A DNA stretch of 64,000 bases from Lepturacanthus savala (taxonomy: Eukaryota; Chordata; Actinopteri; Scombriformes; Trichiuridae): contig CM060466.1 in assembly GCA_030544235.1 (NCBI GenBank), positions 6,097,092 through 6,161,091 on the forward strand, given 5' to 3'. Shown here piece after piece: positions 34,069 through 47,491 of the stretch (the stretch's first letter is position 1; the number at the start of each line of letters is the position of its first letter). The notes under the pieces are model-generated. The model was not told the DNA's origin and made no database searches. It saw only the letters and a list, made by a program, of their open reading frames with translations. Made by a program: the position numbers and the translations under genes.

Positions 34069-37000
34069 ATGGGGTCTGGGAGGGAGCTACTTCTTCTTGG
34101 TGAGTCTATGAATGAGAGCACTGTGTGTGTAACTTTGATTTACTTTTAGTTTCAGTCAGACACACCCTTTTAGGGTTAAATGCCAGCTATAGAAAAAACA
34201 GTTGAGTTTATTCCTTTATATATATCAGCCTCTAATTTCTAAATGTCTCACTTCAACTTTGGAAAAAGCCCATTCGCCGCCATGACGACTATTAACAGAC
34301 GTCACACAAAATAACACAGACTGGCACTTTTTTAAGAAACTATAAATTCTTAACCGCGACCAGACGACGTCAGCCGGCCAGCTGTGTTTTTTTGCTGCTG
34401 GGATTTGTGGGCAGCGACTGATGCTGCCACACTGACCAGGTCAGGCCGCCGGAGTAAAACACACCCAGACCTCTGAATGGGCCTGAACGAGTTGTGTTGA
34501 GGGGGAGAAAAAAACCATAGCAACGCTCAACAAAAGATGTGAATCAAGCGAGTTAATCATTCACTCATCAATCGTTTTAAACCGAATTAAAGAGGCGTAA
34601 AATAAGGCGTGGGTGTCAATGGTTGTTCGCGGTTGTAAATCCACGGTTGTGTGTGTGTGTGTGTGTGTGTGTTGAGGTGAACAAAGTATAACTAATGAAA
34701 CAGCAGCATACCAAACCAAAAACTCACCACAGGAAATAAGCTGTAAACACCACAAACCTTCTGCCTTCTAGAAGGGAAATATTAGAAGAATATTACAATG
34801 CAATTTCAAGTATTCCTCGAAGTTACAGCAATATAGGCTGTAGTAGGTACCCGTTTAAAGCATTGTCTAATTTACTTTAAATATTATTACAACATGTTTA
34901 CTGTATGAAGTACAGTCCTACCCAGTAGATACTGTGATTGCACAATTAAATAAGACCAAAGAGTAAAAACGCCTATAAAAACTACGTAAGTGTAACGCTG
35001 CCTCAAACATTTGTATAATGATATACACGGCCGTGTTCTGAATTTGTTTAATCATGATGACACAATTTATTTCCGACCACAATGAAAACATTGGTTCACC
35101 CTACATACACTGACATCAATGCATCTCCTCTGTGTCGTATATTAACAGTTGTTTAACCTAAACCTCCTGATACAGCAGCAGTTTACTTCATATATAGCAT
35201 GAGAAAAAATTTAAATGTATTTTTATCTGTATTAAAACACAATGTTACTGTTATTGTATCAATATATATCATCAACATCCACATCATTAATACAATAAGA
35301 TAAATAGTTTAATATAAAATCAGTAGCAGGGCTGCAACTAACCACTATTTTGATATTTAATGTAGATTTGAGCTGTTAATTGGCTCCTTTATAATCTCAT
35401 TTTTAAACATCTTACAGAATATATTCTTCATATTCTGGAATGATGCTCGTCTTATTTATCTTATTTATCTTGAACTTTGCTCTGCAGATAATTTAGCTGA
35501 TTTGTGTCACTTTGGTCTTGCTTTAAGTTTTAAATAAAGTATTTATATCTGTAGTAAAACACAATTTTAGATGGTTTTCCAATTTTTATTTTACAAAGTG
35601 ATTCTGACTCTTCTGTAGTCACCTCACATGTTGCAGATTTCTTTTGATACCAGGTTTAAATACAATAACCTTTGTGGTTATTGGGATTTTCCATATTCAT
35701 TATCATTTATAGCAGCAAAACTGAAAAATAATCCTGGGGCTTAAATATCTAAACAATCATTGTGGTGATAATAACCAATCTCTGCAGTTCAACACCTACT
35801 TTTCACATCTTTATTATATCTTTCAGCTCACTGCTTTTAGACTTTGATGACTTTAATGGACTCATCCTTGTTTCCAGCATCAGCAGCAGTCATTGTTCTC
35901 AGCAAGAAAAAAAGAAACAGTGGTAAATCCCACTGCTATGCAATGCTATATGACCAGCGCAGGGTTAGCGGCTAGCTGGTAAACGTAGCGGAGCAGGAGG
36001 TGGAGGATAAAGCTAAAGCTAAAAGGAGAATGATTAATGGACTCCCTCATGTTGCCTGAAGCACGACGCCAAATCAATGCTAATGTCGCTCCATGTCTGA
36101 CTGATCTATAATGAGGCAGCTTTTCGTGAGCCGCGCAACTTAATAGTACGAGTAAGTAGGAGAACACAAGAGGAACTGTGTAGATCATTAAAGTTATTCC
36201 ATCAAAAGCCTCATTAATATGTTTGCACAAAGAAGTTCAGCAATTCCGGGCGATGGCGTCTGACCGTGTAAACGGATTTCTGAGGGAACAGAACTGTTGA
36301 TGTTTTTGTCCAGACGAGCTAATCTAATCCTGGACATATGACCTTAAAACCACAACTGAGTCCAAAGATGTTTTTTTTTTAGAAGAGCAGTTGCTCATGA
36401 CCTATACTTGAGTCTCTGTTCATATATCATGAGGATGTTAGATCTAGATTGGAGTCGCCTTTACAAAAATCCTCATTGTAGGGTTTGATTCCCTTTGACT
36501 TTGATGTGGCTGAACATGTATTAGTGAGTCCCAGCTAACCCTTGATGGGAGTAAAATTAAGTCTCAAGATTATGACTAATTCTGCCTCCCTCATGCGAGA
36601 AAAGACAGATGTGCGCAAAGGAAACGAGTCACTTGAAGATTTGTCTCTCTGTTTATTACTTCCTAACCAGCTCCAAAGACAGAATGGCTGCATCCAACAG
36701 AAAGAAACAGAACAGAACGGCACAGCTTTTAAGGAAATGTGAGACAGTAGAGACATACAGCTACTGGTGAATGAAAGTCAGCTGCAAGCGGAGCATAAAG
36801 TTCCTCTTTGTATAGTTTCAGGCCTCATTTCTGGCCACAGTTATTGAGTCATTATGTTAGTCTCGGTCACACTGTTTCACACACTCACCGTCACTGTCAA
36901 ACTCTGTCTGCTTTTCCCTGGAGTGGTGTTATTGTGGAAGATGTGGCTTCATCACAGAGCAACAGAGGGCTTATTGTGATGGAGGAAGGGGGAAACTACT

Positions 37001-40000
37001 GGAATACACAGTTTTTCGCACTAAGCGTGTGTGTGTGGAGTCACAAAATGCGACTGACCTCCGTCCGTGAGTTCCAGTACACGAGGGGTGGGGTCATGGG
37101 TGGAAAAAAAACCTAAATTACAGCAACATGTTGCATACAGCTTATTACTGCTTATTGTGACCACGAGCCTTCCCACTTAATCATATGTTGTCCCACAGAC
37201 TTTGCTGATGAACAAAACTAAAGCAGAATTTACACTACCCTTCAAAAGTTTGGGTTCACCCAGACAATTTTGTGTTTTCCATGAAAAGACACACTTTTAT
37301 TTACCACCATGAGTTGCAAAATGAATAGAAAATGGTTCAAACTTTGCTTTCATCAAAAGAAGGTCAGTTTTCTAGCTCCTCTAAGCAGCTAAACTGTTTT
37401 CAGCTGTGCTAACATGTTAGCATCAAGGGTTTTCTAATCATCCATTACTCCACACTGGACTGATAGTTGCTGGAAATGGGCCTCTATACACCTATGTAGA
37501 TATTGATGCACCAAAAACCAGACATTTGCATCTAGAATAGTCATTTACCACATTAGCGATGTATAGAGTGTATTTCTGATTATCTTCATTGGAAAAAATG
37601 TTTTTCTTTCAAAAATAAGGAGATTTCTACGTGACACCAAACTTTTGAACAGTAGTGTACTTAAAGCTTTCTGACATGTAGCTATATTCTTGGGGGGGAA
37701 CTACACACTTCCTCAGTCCTAACGATGACTGAGAGAGGAACAGAGCATTTCAGCTGCAAACATTTACACAATCTGTCATGTCATCATCCGTACTAACACC
37801 TCACAATCACACAATCAAACTACCAATTGTGCAATGGACTGGAAATATGTACAATTTTGGAGGCAATGGTGCAACATGCAATAATGTGTTTAGCAACAAC
37901 AGAAAGTATTTACTGAGAGTACCGATCACTAGTGGAGAAATGGTATTATGACAGAAACAGTGGTAATTTGTGATGTTAATTTAGTTCAGCGCAATTTGAT
38001 CTGAAGTGGACCAGACAGTTTTGGAGCTCAATTTACAAATCGGGAAAAGTGTTTCAACACTATGTTGTCCTAGTTATTCCATATCGAAGTGAAAAAAAAT
38101 ATTATTTTTGGTACAATTAGTCCAGTATTGAGTAGAATTATCTTCTTAATTAACTATCTTATTCCATTGGCTGATAATTTTGCCTATATCAATTTATTTT
38201 TTCTTGAATTTGATCATTTTTGTCATGTTTTCTTGTTGTTTGACATTTTATCTTAATGTTGTATTTTTTATCTCATATTTTGGACTTTTTTTAAAAAAAA
38301 AAAAAAGGAAATTACCTACCGATTCAAGATATTTCTACTCAATATTGGACCAAGGGGATTAAATGCAAGATATCTTCCCCAGATAAGATTTAATTTTTTG
38401 CAGTGCAGTGAACAACGTTTAGTTTTTTAAGCAGCAGGTGAAGTTACCTCCTGACCTGAAAGCCCTGATAGATTCTTAGTGACTTCACATTTCTGTGCAG
38501 GAACTCATGAATTTGTCTCACAATTATCCAGTGGGCCAGATCGGACCCTTTAGCAGGCCGCTTCTGGACCCCGGGCCGCATATTTGACACCCCTGGTTTA
38601 GATGTTGTTTGTAATGACCCTTTAGCCTGATTAGCTGATACTTTAATGTGTCTTCCTCGTCATTGTAACAGCCTCTCTCTTTCCCCACAGGCTTAATGTG
38701 TATGCTGGGGAAATGTTTCTTTGCCTGTGACATAGGCTTCGTCACAAAAAAAGGCCTCAAAGGATGTCACGGTAATATGACTTTTGATTATAATCACCCA
38801 TTTCCTCTGTCTTGCTTTTGTCCCCTATATTCTTAATTGTGACTTAATACCCAAGAGGAGAACTGCTCCCATGATGCAATACTTCTTACTGGAGTTTACC
38901 AGGAAAAGCAGCGCTTTATTAACATTCCACTTATTCCTTTTTCCATTTTAGGTATTTAAGCACTGCTTATATCCAGATTTCATTTCAATGAAACAAATAG
39001 ATGAGATTACATTGTTTAGATCACCATAATTTCAAGCAACCAGCGGAAAGAATTAGAAATGCACTGACAGACACAAGGCATGAACCATAGAAATTGAGTT
39101 TTTACAAGAATGTAAGACACCATCACAGTAAATGTTCATATTCATCACTCTAATTATATTCTCTTTGCTTTATATATTTCTACCCAAATCCACAGATTTA
39201 AATGAGTGTACAGACCTTCCAGAGCCATGTGGAAAAGACGCAACATGCTTCAATACGCAGGGCAGTTACTACTGTCAGTGCAAATCTGGGTTTGCAAACA
39301 TTTATAAGCAAAAGAATTTCACAGGACTGAATGGACAGTGCATAGGTGAGTACATGCGTGTGTGTGTGTGTGTGTGGCTCATGTGATTGGTGTCAGTTTC
39401 TTGCTGTTTGAACCCTCTCATCTGTTTTTTTTTTCATTCCTCTCTCAGACAGTGATGAATGTAACGATAACCCTAAAATCTGTGGTGACAAGGCAAAATG
39501 TACCAATCAGATCGGGAGTTTCAACTGCACCTGCCTTTCCGGGTACACTAACAGTGGCATCCCTGGAGACTGCATAGGTGAGTAGTGCCTACTTTTTATT
39601 GTGTCTCAGGTTGAAGACTACTGAAGCTGAGCTCTGCTCACCCCAACAGAAAACAACAAGATAGTGAGGGAGGTGTTAATCCAGTAGCTTCGTGCATCCA
39701 CACTGCACCTATGAGGGTGGACCATTGCTGGGATATTTAAATGGACACAGCAGGATTTAAAGGCTGCAAATGTATTGGCCCTGCAGGGGATCAGTGAAGT
39801 TGCTTGCATGAGGCAAAAGTAATTGCATACTGACATTTTACATTAGGCCTGAAAGATCTATCATTTAGTTCAAAAAGGCAATTTCAGGCAACATGAGCTG
39901 TGATTTTCTATGCTATTTTACACTTGTATTCCGCCTCCCTGATCTTGCATTACTTTAAGTTAAAAGACTTAAGACATAGATGGTTCTCTTAGTTCTTCAG

Positions 40001-43000
40001 TTGAAATAACTGAACTTGCTCAAGCAGTCAATGTATCCTACGTACCGCATGTTTCTTTTTAATGAATAGGACTACATCTAAAATCCATTCTTGCATTAGA
40101 GTTGTGGCATTTATCGTTTGAATGGCCTGATATTAAGATTCTGTGATGCTTGTAAATGTTGCTCTGCACTGAAACTTGATTTTAAGAAATGAATGAAATC
40201 CTGCCGTAAAAATCACAGTTCAATTTTTTCTTAAAATCAGCTCTATTTTGCAGGAAGGTAACTTGCTGAAATGTGCTGTTCACCAGTAGTAATGTTATGA
40301 TCAGAAGATGTCTGGTGTCAGAAAATGGATGTTGTTAAATCTGTTTAACTCATAATTATTTAACCTCATTTATCGGAGTGACATCACAAAACAGCAATGT
40401 AGATAATTATGAAGTGGAAGTCAATGTCTGCTTTGATAAACTGTGTCCTGTTAGTACCCTGGCTAAGTTAGTGAGCTAATATGTTTGCTATTTGACAAGC
40501 AACATTCTCATTATCCCAGATAACATTTTATCAAACTAAATGGTGTGCATCGGTGAAAGAGATGCCCAGGAGAAGCATGCACGCTGCAGCAGTTAAGCTC
40601 TGGGAGGTATTGTGGCTGATTATATCAGTAGTGGTTAGCGAGACAGCAACAGTAATTCAGCAATAAGCCTCGCCAGCAGTCACTATGTCGCCAAGACTCA
40701 CTTTGCGATGTGACCGCGACATAAGACAGACTGAGCCTGTGGACAATTTGACTTGTCGTTGCAAGAAAAGCAGTAAAATGTAAAACATAAACCCAACCAG
40801 GGAGCGGCCACACATGATGTGAGGATCCTGGAATAGAACAGAAAGCAGTCACCACGCACCGTTAAAGTGCTTTTGCTCCTTTGCATTTCTTCTCTATTCC
40901 GGTGCACAATGTCACTTGCAGCTCATGCCCACTTGAATTGATTAGCTTTACTGTAAGCACTAAAATAAATGAAGGGGCTTGACTCTAGATCTCTAAAGTA
41001 CTGTCACTTACAACAGGATAAAACATAATGTAACAGTAAAACAAGTAGAGAAGCATCATGGAGTCAATGAAGTGAACTGCAAAACACAGCAAAATCTACC
41101 TTTGCTAATATTAGCCACCATTGATAATGCTACCGGTCCTATAGAACAGGTGGGGCTGGTGAAGCAAAAAAAAAAGCCCTGAGAGGGTTGGTGCATTTAA
41201 TCGCTAATGATTTCAACTTTTTTCAAAAGTGCACTCTGAAAGATGAAAAGCAGAGAAAGATTTGAGAAATCTTGTGGCCGCTAAATAATTGGTTCAACTC
41301 CTCTTACAAGAACTGGGATGATTTTACCCGAATATGGGCAAAAGTCAAAAGGATTCTGAACTAAACAATGGTGCTCACTGCTTGGCAATCTTGTTCCCAG
41401 CACCCAAGGAATACTTCGAAAATGAAAAACTGCTGGTCCTGAGCGAGCTGTTCTAAAAAGGTCATAGATTCATCATCAACCAAAAAGCCATCTCCTGACT
41501 AGCTCTAATTACGGCGCTTAACTAACTTGGATCTTTCTCTGCAGCATCTCACCATTGACGTTAACACTCGCCCGGCTGTACCTCCGGTTACATTGCAGAG
41601 ACGTTTTTTACATTCAAGCTGGTGCGATCCCCGCATTCTCAAGACGTCATACTGTTCTCATTGAAAAACCATTGCCCTCGAGGAATGTTGTTTTATGCCT
41701 CTATTTTTTCCTCTATCCATACACAGACATAGATGAGTGCAAGGAAGCTGAAATGAAAAAAGAAGACCTCTGTGGTACCAAAGGGTCTTGTAAGAACAAT
41801 GACGGGAGTTATTGGTGCAAGTGTCTAGAAGGCTACACCAATTATGGCAACCACAGGACCCCATGCTCGAGTAAGTGTACGCAGACAGGTCCCCCCTCCA
41901 TTGCCATATATGTCTTATAGCTTTGATGTCCCTTTAACATCTCATCAGTGGTGATGCTTGGTGATTATGCCACTGTGTGTGTTACAATCTTTGCATCTGA
42001 GATAAAAAAATTAGTTCCTGTTTTTACATGCTGCTGCTTTGCTGTGTAGATTTTATCATCACGCCTTTGAACCTACTGTATAGTATAGTAGTATCAATTT
42101 TTGTCACACATCTTTCATGTCTAGCGTGATGATTATCTGATGTTTGACCATTTTTTTCCCCATTTAGAGCTTGACTGTGAAAGCTTCCAAGACAATAGCA
42201 GGCCGGCACAGGTAAAACTCCTGTTTAGACACTAAATTATTAACATAAATGGTGCACTGTATTAATCATAAAGTTTTTATGCAGGATTTATTTTTGTACT
42301 TCCTGTGCAGGTCATAGTGCATGGTCAGTTATAGAGAACATCCAGTTTCCTTTATTTACACCCTGCAGCCCTGTAGAGTTTAGTGTCTGTGAACCTTAAA
42401 CTGAATAGTCTCATTATTCACTGTCTCTATCTGTCTCTCAGTCTCTCGGAGGCCTGGAAGACATTTTTTCCATGATGAGAAACAGCTGTTTGGCTTTGAC
42501 TACCCCAAGTGCTGCTGGCGGAGGGGAGACTGATGGAGAAGCTCTACTTGAGGTTAGAAAAGCAGAAACAAAATACAAAGACACTCACACACTCACACAT
42601 TCTCCTACAGACAATGCATTTTAATTGCCCCCTCCTGTGTCCTGCAACATGGACAGAAACTTTTCACAGCCACCAATAGCATCCTGTCCCCTGGTCACCT
42701 GGACAACAGTGAAGATGTGAGCGGTTTGCTCGAAGTGATGGAGCGCTCCATTAAACTCATTGGTCCCCAGCTCAAAGACAACCATACCAAGATTCAGACC
42801 ACCGAGACAGGTAACAGGCCTTTTCCCTGGATGACAATGTACAACATTTAATGAATAAAAAATATTTAGGAACAGATGTTATCTGTACAGGGGGAGATTA
42901 CCATGTGAAATCTGAATTTGTTTGAGTAGATGCAGATATTGCAATGCAGAGGGGAAAGACCCGACCCAGTGGACCGATCCATTTGACCAATGAAAATGCC

Positions 43001-46000
43001 AGACTAGATACTGACTGGACAACAGCAGCTGGAACGGGACCATATCCTGGTAAATTTCTCCTTTGACGAAAGTAAAGTTTGAAAGAAAAAACTATGTTTT
43101 CTATTCATTTTACAACTCATGGACGTAAGTAAAAGTGTAACTTTTCATGAAAAACCCTAAATTGTCTGGGTGGCCCCAAACTTTTAAACAGTAATATAGG
43201 GCATGTATATCAAGAAATACTCTATATAACCACATTACATTCAATACTGTCACATTTCTTATTGTCTTCGTAGGTTTTGCTATGGCTGCCTTGTTGACAT
43301 ACAAGAACTTGGAGAAATCTGTTGACAATTCTTTTGAGGAGCTCAAAGGACTTGAAAAAGATGGCGTCGAACCCTCCTTCAAGGTCTCCTCTAGAGTCGT
43401 GTCTGTCGTGGTCTCAAACCCGTCCACGCAGAACCTGAGCCGCCATGTCACCCTCACACTCAAACATGTGCAGGTAGTCATGCTTTTCTACAGTCATGTC
43501 AATGTTGGGTATGTGCATTAAATATGAAAAGATAAAGATCAAACGGGTTTTGTTTTGGTGCGTTAGGAGCAAGTGGACCCTTCCTTTAATGTGAGCTACA
43601 TCTGTGCATACTGGAATGACAAAGGGGCCTGGTCCACAGATGGCTGCTCTGAACAAGAGTCCAATGTCACACACACTGTGTGTACATGTGGACATCTGAG
43701 CAGCTTCGCTGTGCTAATGGCTCTCTATCCCATTGAGGTAAGACACACACACACACACACACACCATAAACACCCAAATGAAATCCCCATTTCACCATTA
43801 TATTTAGTGTCTACCTTAAATTTTATTGGTAGTTTTCACAAAGAAATCTTTTAAATAAACATTCACTCGTTCTATTTCATTTCGCAGACACCATAAATCA
43901 TAAATTAGAGGAGCCATGACAAATTTAGCTATTATTTGAGACAGAAGCGTTAGAATGTATTGAGAGTGTGAATCCAATATGCCTCTTTGAAGCCGTGAGT
44001 CTCATGATATATATCACTAATTCTACGTGAGGAGCGGATATTTCCCAGAACTTTAATGAGGCTGCAGAGCCGTGTTTGGCTTGGCCATGATGTTCCATAT
44101 TTTGATTCCATGGAGCAGTATTGTAGTCACAACTGGAAAAGCACTCTGAGAGCTCAAACCTCTGCCAAGCATACAGCCAAGCTTTGCAGGTGCAAGACCG
44201 GGTCCATTTAACGCAATGTTACCAAACAACAAAAAAATTCAAAGTGATCCAGAAACCGGGATCTCTTCCAGATCATTACCAAAATTTAATCATCTGTTTA
44301 TGATACTATTCCCAACATTTGTTGAAAGTTTGACAAAAATCCGGCCAAAACTTTTTGAGGTATCTTGCTAACAATAAGACAGACAGACAAACAAACGCTG
44401 GCGAAAACAGATTTTCAGAGGCCTTTTTCCAAATCAAATACACACCAAACTACAAAGACATTTATGAATAAAGACCACACATGTGGTATAGGATATATAA
44501 AAGTTTTTAGATTGTATTTTTTACCAGTACATGGATGTCTAAAGTCTTTACTAATTGAGCAGTTTGAACATTGTGCCCAGTGGACACAGCATGATATTAA
44601 TGTTAACTATACATGTTAATCTATACATGCTGGAGGTGTAAATAATGTTTACTGACTGCTTTTGCTATAAAAACCCATTCTTTCATATATCAATGTTACA
44701 TTTAGAAGTTGTTCCCTAGTGTTTTTCCTACATAATGGTGTGATGTGTCGTCTCTTCTAGCACCCCTACGCTCTCCTGGTGATAACAAAGATAGGACTGA
44801 CCCTGTCCCTCGTGTGTCTGGCCCTGTGCATCCTGACGTTCAACTTCTGCCGCTCCATACAAGGGACACGCACCACCGTCCACCTGCACCTCTGCATCTG
44901 CCTCTTCATGGCTGACCTCATCTTCCTGGCTGGCATTTCACAAACTAAACCCGTGGTATGTTTGTCCGAGCGAGCGTTGGAGACGTCTGTTTGATTAAAG
45001 TGTTTACGTCGGTTGAACCGTTCCACTCGTCTTCCTGTTTACACGCTGCACATCCCCGTCTAAACTCGCTTTCCGCACATGTTTATGTCGCGTTGCAGGG
45101 CGGCTGCAGGTTTGTTGCAGCGATGCTCCATATCTTCTTCTTGGGAGCGTTTACGTGGATGCTGCTGGAAGGCGTGCAGCTGTACCGCATGGTGGTCCTG
45201 GTGTTCAACGCCACCATCCGACCCTTGTACCTGTATATGGTCGGTTACGGGACACCCCTTGTGATCGTCATCATATCGGCCTTCATTAGACCCAACCATT
45301 ACGGCACCGAGCTGCAGTAAGTTGACGAAGACAGGATGAGGCGTACAAGTGATATGTTATCTATCTCAATGACGTGAGGAAAAAACCTGTCTTTGTACGT
45401 GTTATTTTCCTCCTAAATATAGCTGCTGGCTGTCGCTGAAAGATGGCCTTATCTGGAGCTTCTTTGGGCCCGTGTGCTTCATCATCTTCCTCAACGTGTT
45501 GTTTTTCATCATCACCGTCTGGAAGCTCGCCCAGAAGTTCACCAGCCTCAACCCGGACTTCTCCAAACTCAACAAAATTAAGTTAGTCTGTGCATCTGCT
45601 TGTCTGCAACGTGCGCTCCAGTAATTGGTTTTGCCAGGGTAAAGTGTGTCACCTACTGCATAACCAGAAAGGGTTAACACCTGAATAATGCACAGATGGA
45701 AAGAATGTGAGAGTTTTCTGTGGGAAAAAAAATGAAGAGAATGTTTTTATAGTAATGGGGTGCTACTGAGGGTCTTTTCCCACCCCCCTCCCCCTCCCTC
45801 TAATTCTTTATTCCACTCACTGTGCATTTATAGACAGCGATGTATTATAAAGTCCAGCTGCAAAACACATCTGCGCTCTAAAGGATGAAAAAATCACCCT
45901 TGATTCATCAATCACTGATGTTCAATTTATCCCCAGGGAATTAAGAGTGTGAACCTATTTAACCAATTGCACAAGAGCATAAGTAAAGTAACATCTTTTG

Positions 46001-47491
46001 TCGCTGCTTTAGATTAGAACCAAAGGATTTATGGCTGTTTTGGGGTTTTTTTTTGCAGTGGAGAGATTTATATCTCTGCCACATCTGTAATGGATTTTTC
46101 TCTGTTTGATTGATAAATCGCTGGTAAAGTTGTTGAAAAGTGGTTGGATTCTGGGTGACTGAAATCCAAATTTGATCCCCGATAATGTTTTAGTGATTAG
46201 GTTACATCAACGAATAATAAAAAGGGCCCATGCGGGGTAAAATAAAATGGTGTTTCTCAACATTCAAGCACAATTTGATCACATTTGATTGGGCCGGACA
46301 AGTAAAAATGTACATATAATAAAAATAAAACGCTTACATATTATTTCTCTATTAATACAATTAATTAATTAACCTTAAATGTACAAAAACAGAAGGAGTG
46401 ACTTAAAAAAAAAAGCACAGCTTCAACAATATGATGTCTCAGTTATTCCATATTCAGTCACTCTGTTGTTTCATGCTTTGCGATTCAAAACTTTGACTCA
46501 CTGGACTATTTTTATGTTTTTAAGCAGCAGGTGATGTCATCTCCTGCCTTAAAAACCATTTACAAATAAAAACTATAAATATATTATCCCTTGGGCCCTA
46601 ACAGGAAGTGGGACGTTTTTTTTATCCAGTCGACCGGATGACACCCTTTAGAGGGCCGGCCCTAGGCCCCCGGGCCACATGTTTACACCCCTGCTTTAAG
46701 CTCATTTTTATATTAATCAGACACCTTTAGCTTCTATATTATTTATTATTTCTATACATTCCAGCACCATTCCCCTTTCTTTTCCTTTCGACTCCTCGGG
46801 GTTTTTCCTCTCTAATGTCGAGCTATCTGCGTGTTAGCGCTAATCTTTTCAGTATCTGCTGCACTTTCTTTGATCGCCTCTACCCTCTGTTCTTCTGCAG
46901 GGCGTTCACGGTGACAGCGATCGCCCAGATGTGTATATTGGGTCTGATGTGGGTGTTCGGAGCTTTCCTGTTTCAAGAGGGTACGACATTGGTGGCGTAC
47001 ATCTTCACCATCCTCAACAGCCTGCAGGGAGCACTGATTTTCATCATGCACTGCTTGCTGTCTAAACAGGTAGGAAATAGCCGCTAAATGTGTGTGTGTG
47101 TGTTTGTGTGCATGAGGTCATAGGTCAACGTTTAACACAATGGATTAAAACGCAGCTATAAGTGAACGTGTGAAGCAAAGAATGCAGATTGCAATGAGTT
47201 TGCCGGCTGTGGATGATTTTTTCCCTGACGTCCTGCTGCCCTCTGCAGGTTAGAGACGAGTACGCTCATTTCCTCTCCTGCATCTGCACACCGCAGAAGA
47301 AGAGGTACTCGGACTTCAGCAGTACCAACCCGTCCAGTAGTCAGTCACAAGTAAGCACACACCGATCGCCCACACACCCACAAATACTCTTTTTCCAGCA
47401 CAGGTCGTCTTCACGGATTTCTTAACACATCTTGTTTCTGTTGGTTCAGGGTTCTCGGAGTGGGCAGCACACCGGAGAATCACAAATATGA
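34069..47491 (+). CDS. adgre5: Adhesion G protein-coupled receptor E5 (CD97-like), complete
   Basis: Seventeen coding exons: 34069-34099, 38691-38771, 39196-39345, 39449-39577, 41727-41870, 42168-42211, 42442-42552, 42657-42810, 42936-43049, 43274-43473, 43567-43737, 44761-44955, 45099-45316, 45423-45581, 46901-47069, 47249-47350, 47450-47491. They total 2214 nt (737 aa) in continuous frame. Order: signal peptide (1-22), short Cys-containing linker, three calcium-binding EGF modules starting DLNEC (38), DSDEC (88) and DIDEC (131), GAIN domain (about 190-430), GPS and 7TM (about 444-690). The GPS reads CTCGHLSSFAVLMA, so autoproteolysis is expected between Leu430 and Ser431. The segments TTVHLHLCICLF, GVQLYRMVVLVF and AYIFTILNSLQGA match the CD97/EMR 7TM. 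The tail carries SDFSSTNPSS as in mammalian CD97. Mammalian ligands include CD55, integrins and CD90; whether fish ligands are conserved is unknown. Only three full EGF modules are seen; mammalian CD97 has five. Confidence 0.92.
34647..34672 (+). repeat. (TG)n microsatellite in adgre5 intron 1
   Basis: About 13 TG units. Non-coding. Confidence 0.95.
35328..35560 (+). repeat. Interspersed repeat starting GGCTGCAACTAACC
   Basis: It resembles a common fish MITE class that begins gggctgcaactaa and is rich in att/aat words. A related copy is at about 54850-55170. It is in adgre5 intron 1, diverged, with uncertain ends. Confidence 0.5.
37233..37657 (-). mobile_element. Tc1-like family D copy D3 with TA target duplication
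   Basis: Terminal repeats are intact: cactacccttcaaaagtttg on the left and caaacttttgaacagtagtg on the right. They are bounded by TA on both sides (37231-37232 and 37658-37659), as expected for Tc1/mariner insertion. The 425-bp interior is non-coding. It lies in adgre5 intron 1. Confidence 0.85.
37985..38600 (+). mobile_element. hAT-like element with a nested palindromic MITE
   Basis: The right end, 'ccgggccgcatatttgacac' followed by 'ccctg', is a familiar hAT-type terminus, and the body matches 46222-46695 ('gttattccatat', 'ttttaagcagcaggtgaag'). A family-B palindromic MITE (about 38090-38408) lies inside, at a point where the 46-kb copy is continuous. Confidence 0.65.
39578..41726 (+). other. 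adgre5 intron 4, no exon supported
   Basis: About 2.1 kb between EGF modules 2 and 3. I looked for extra EGF exons (cysteine-spaced frame between a phase-1 acceptor and donor) and found none. No clear repeat family is recognisable. Confidence 0.5.
43060..43195 (+). mobile_element. Tc1-like fragment adjoining an adgre5 splice donor
   Basis: 'ctcctttgacgaaagtaaag' to 'ccccaaacttttaaacagta' is the terminal part of the Tc1-type element. It begins about 10 nt after the donor of exon 9 (43049/43050), so nearly the whole 5' part of this intron is transposon-derived. Confidence 0.7.
44140..44410 (+). repeat. Interspersed repeat ending in (ACAG)n-like tail
   Basis: 'caagaccgggtccatttaac' through 'gacagacagacaaacaaacg' resembles a fish retroposon 3' end with a short tail. 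It is in adgre5 intron 11. No second copy is clear in this window. Confidence 0.4.
46222..46695 (+). mobile_element. hAT-like element in adgre5 intron 14
   Basis: The left end 'aaagggcccatgcggggtaa' and right end 'cccgggccacatgtttacac' followed by 'ccctg' share the body of 37985-38600 without the nested MITE. It lacks any transposase frame. Confidence 0.6.

Noticed and set aside
42950..43049. Alternative start of adgre5 exon 9 at the aatgcag acceptor
   Set aside because: Runs into a stop (caa tga) in the required phase; the acceptor at 42935/42936 gives an open frame matching the GAIN region.
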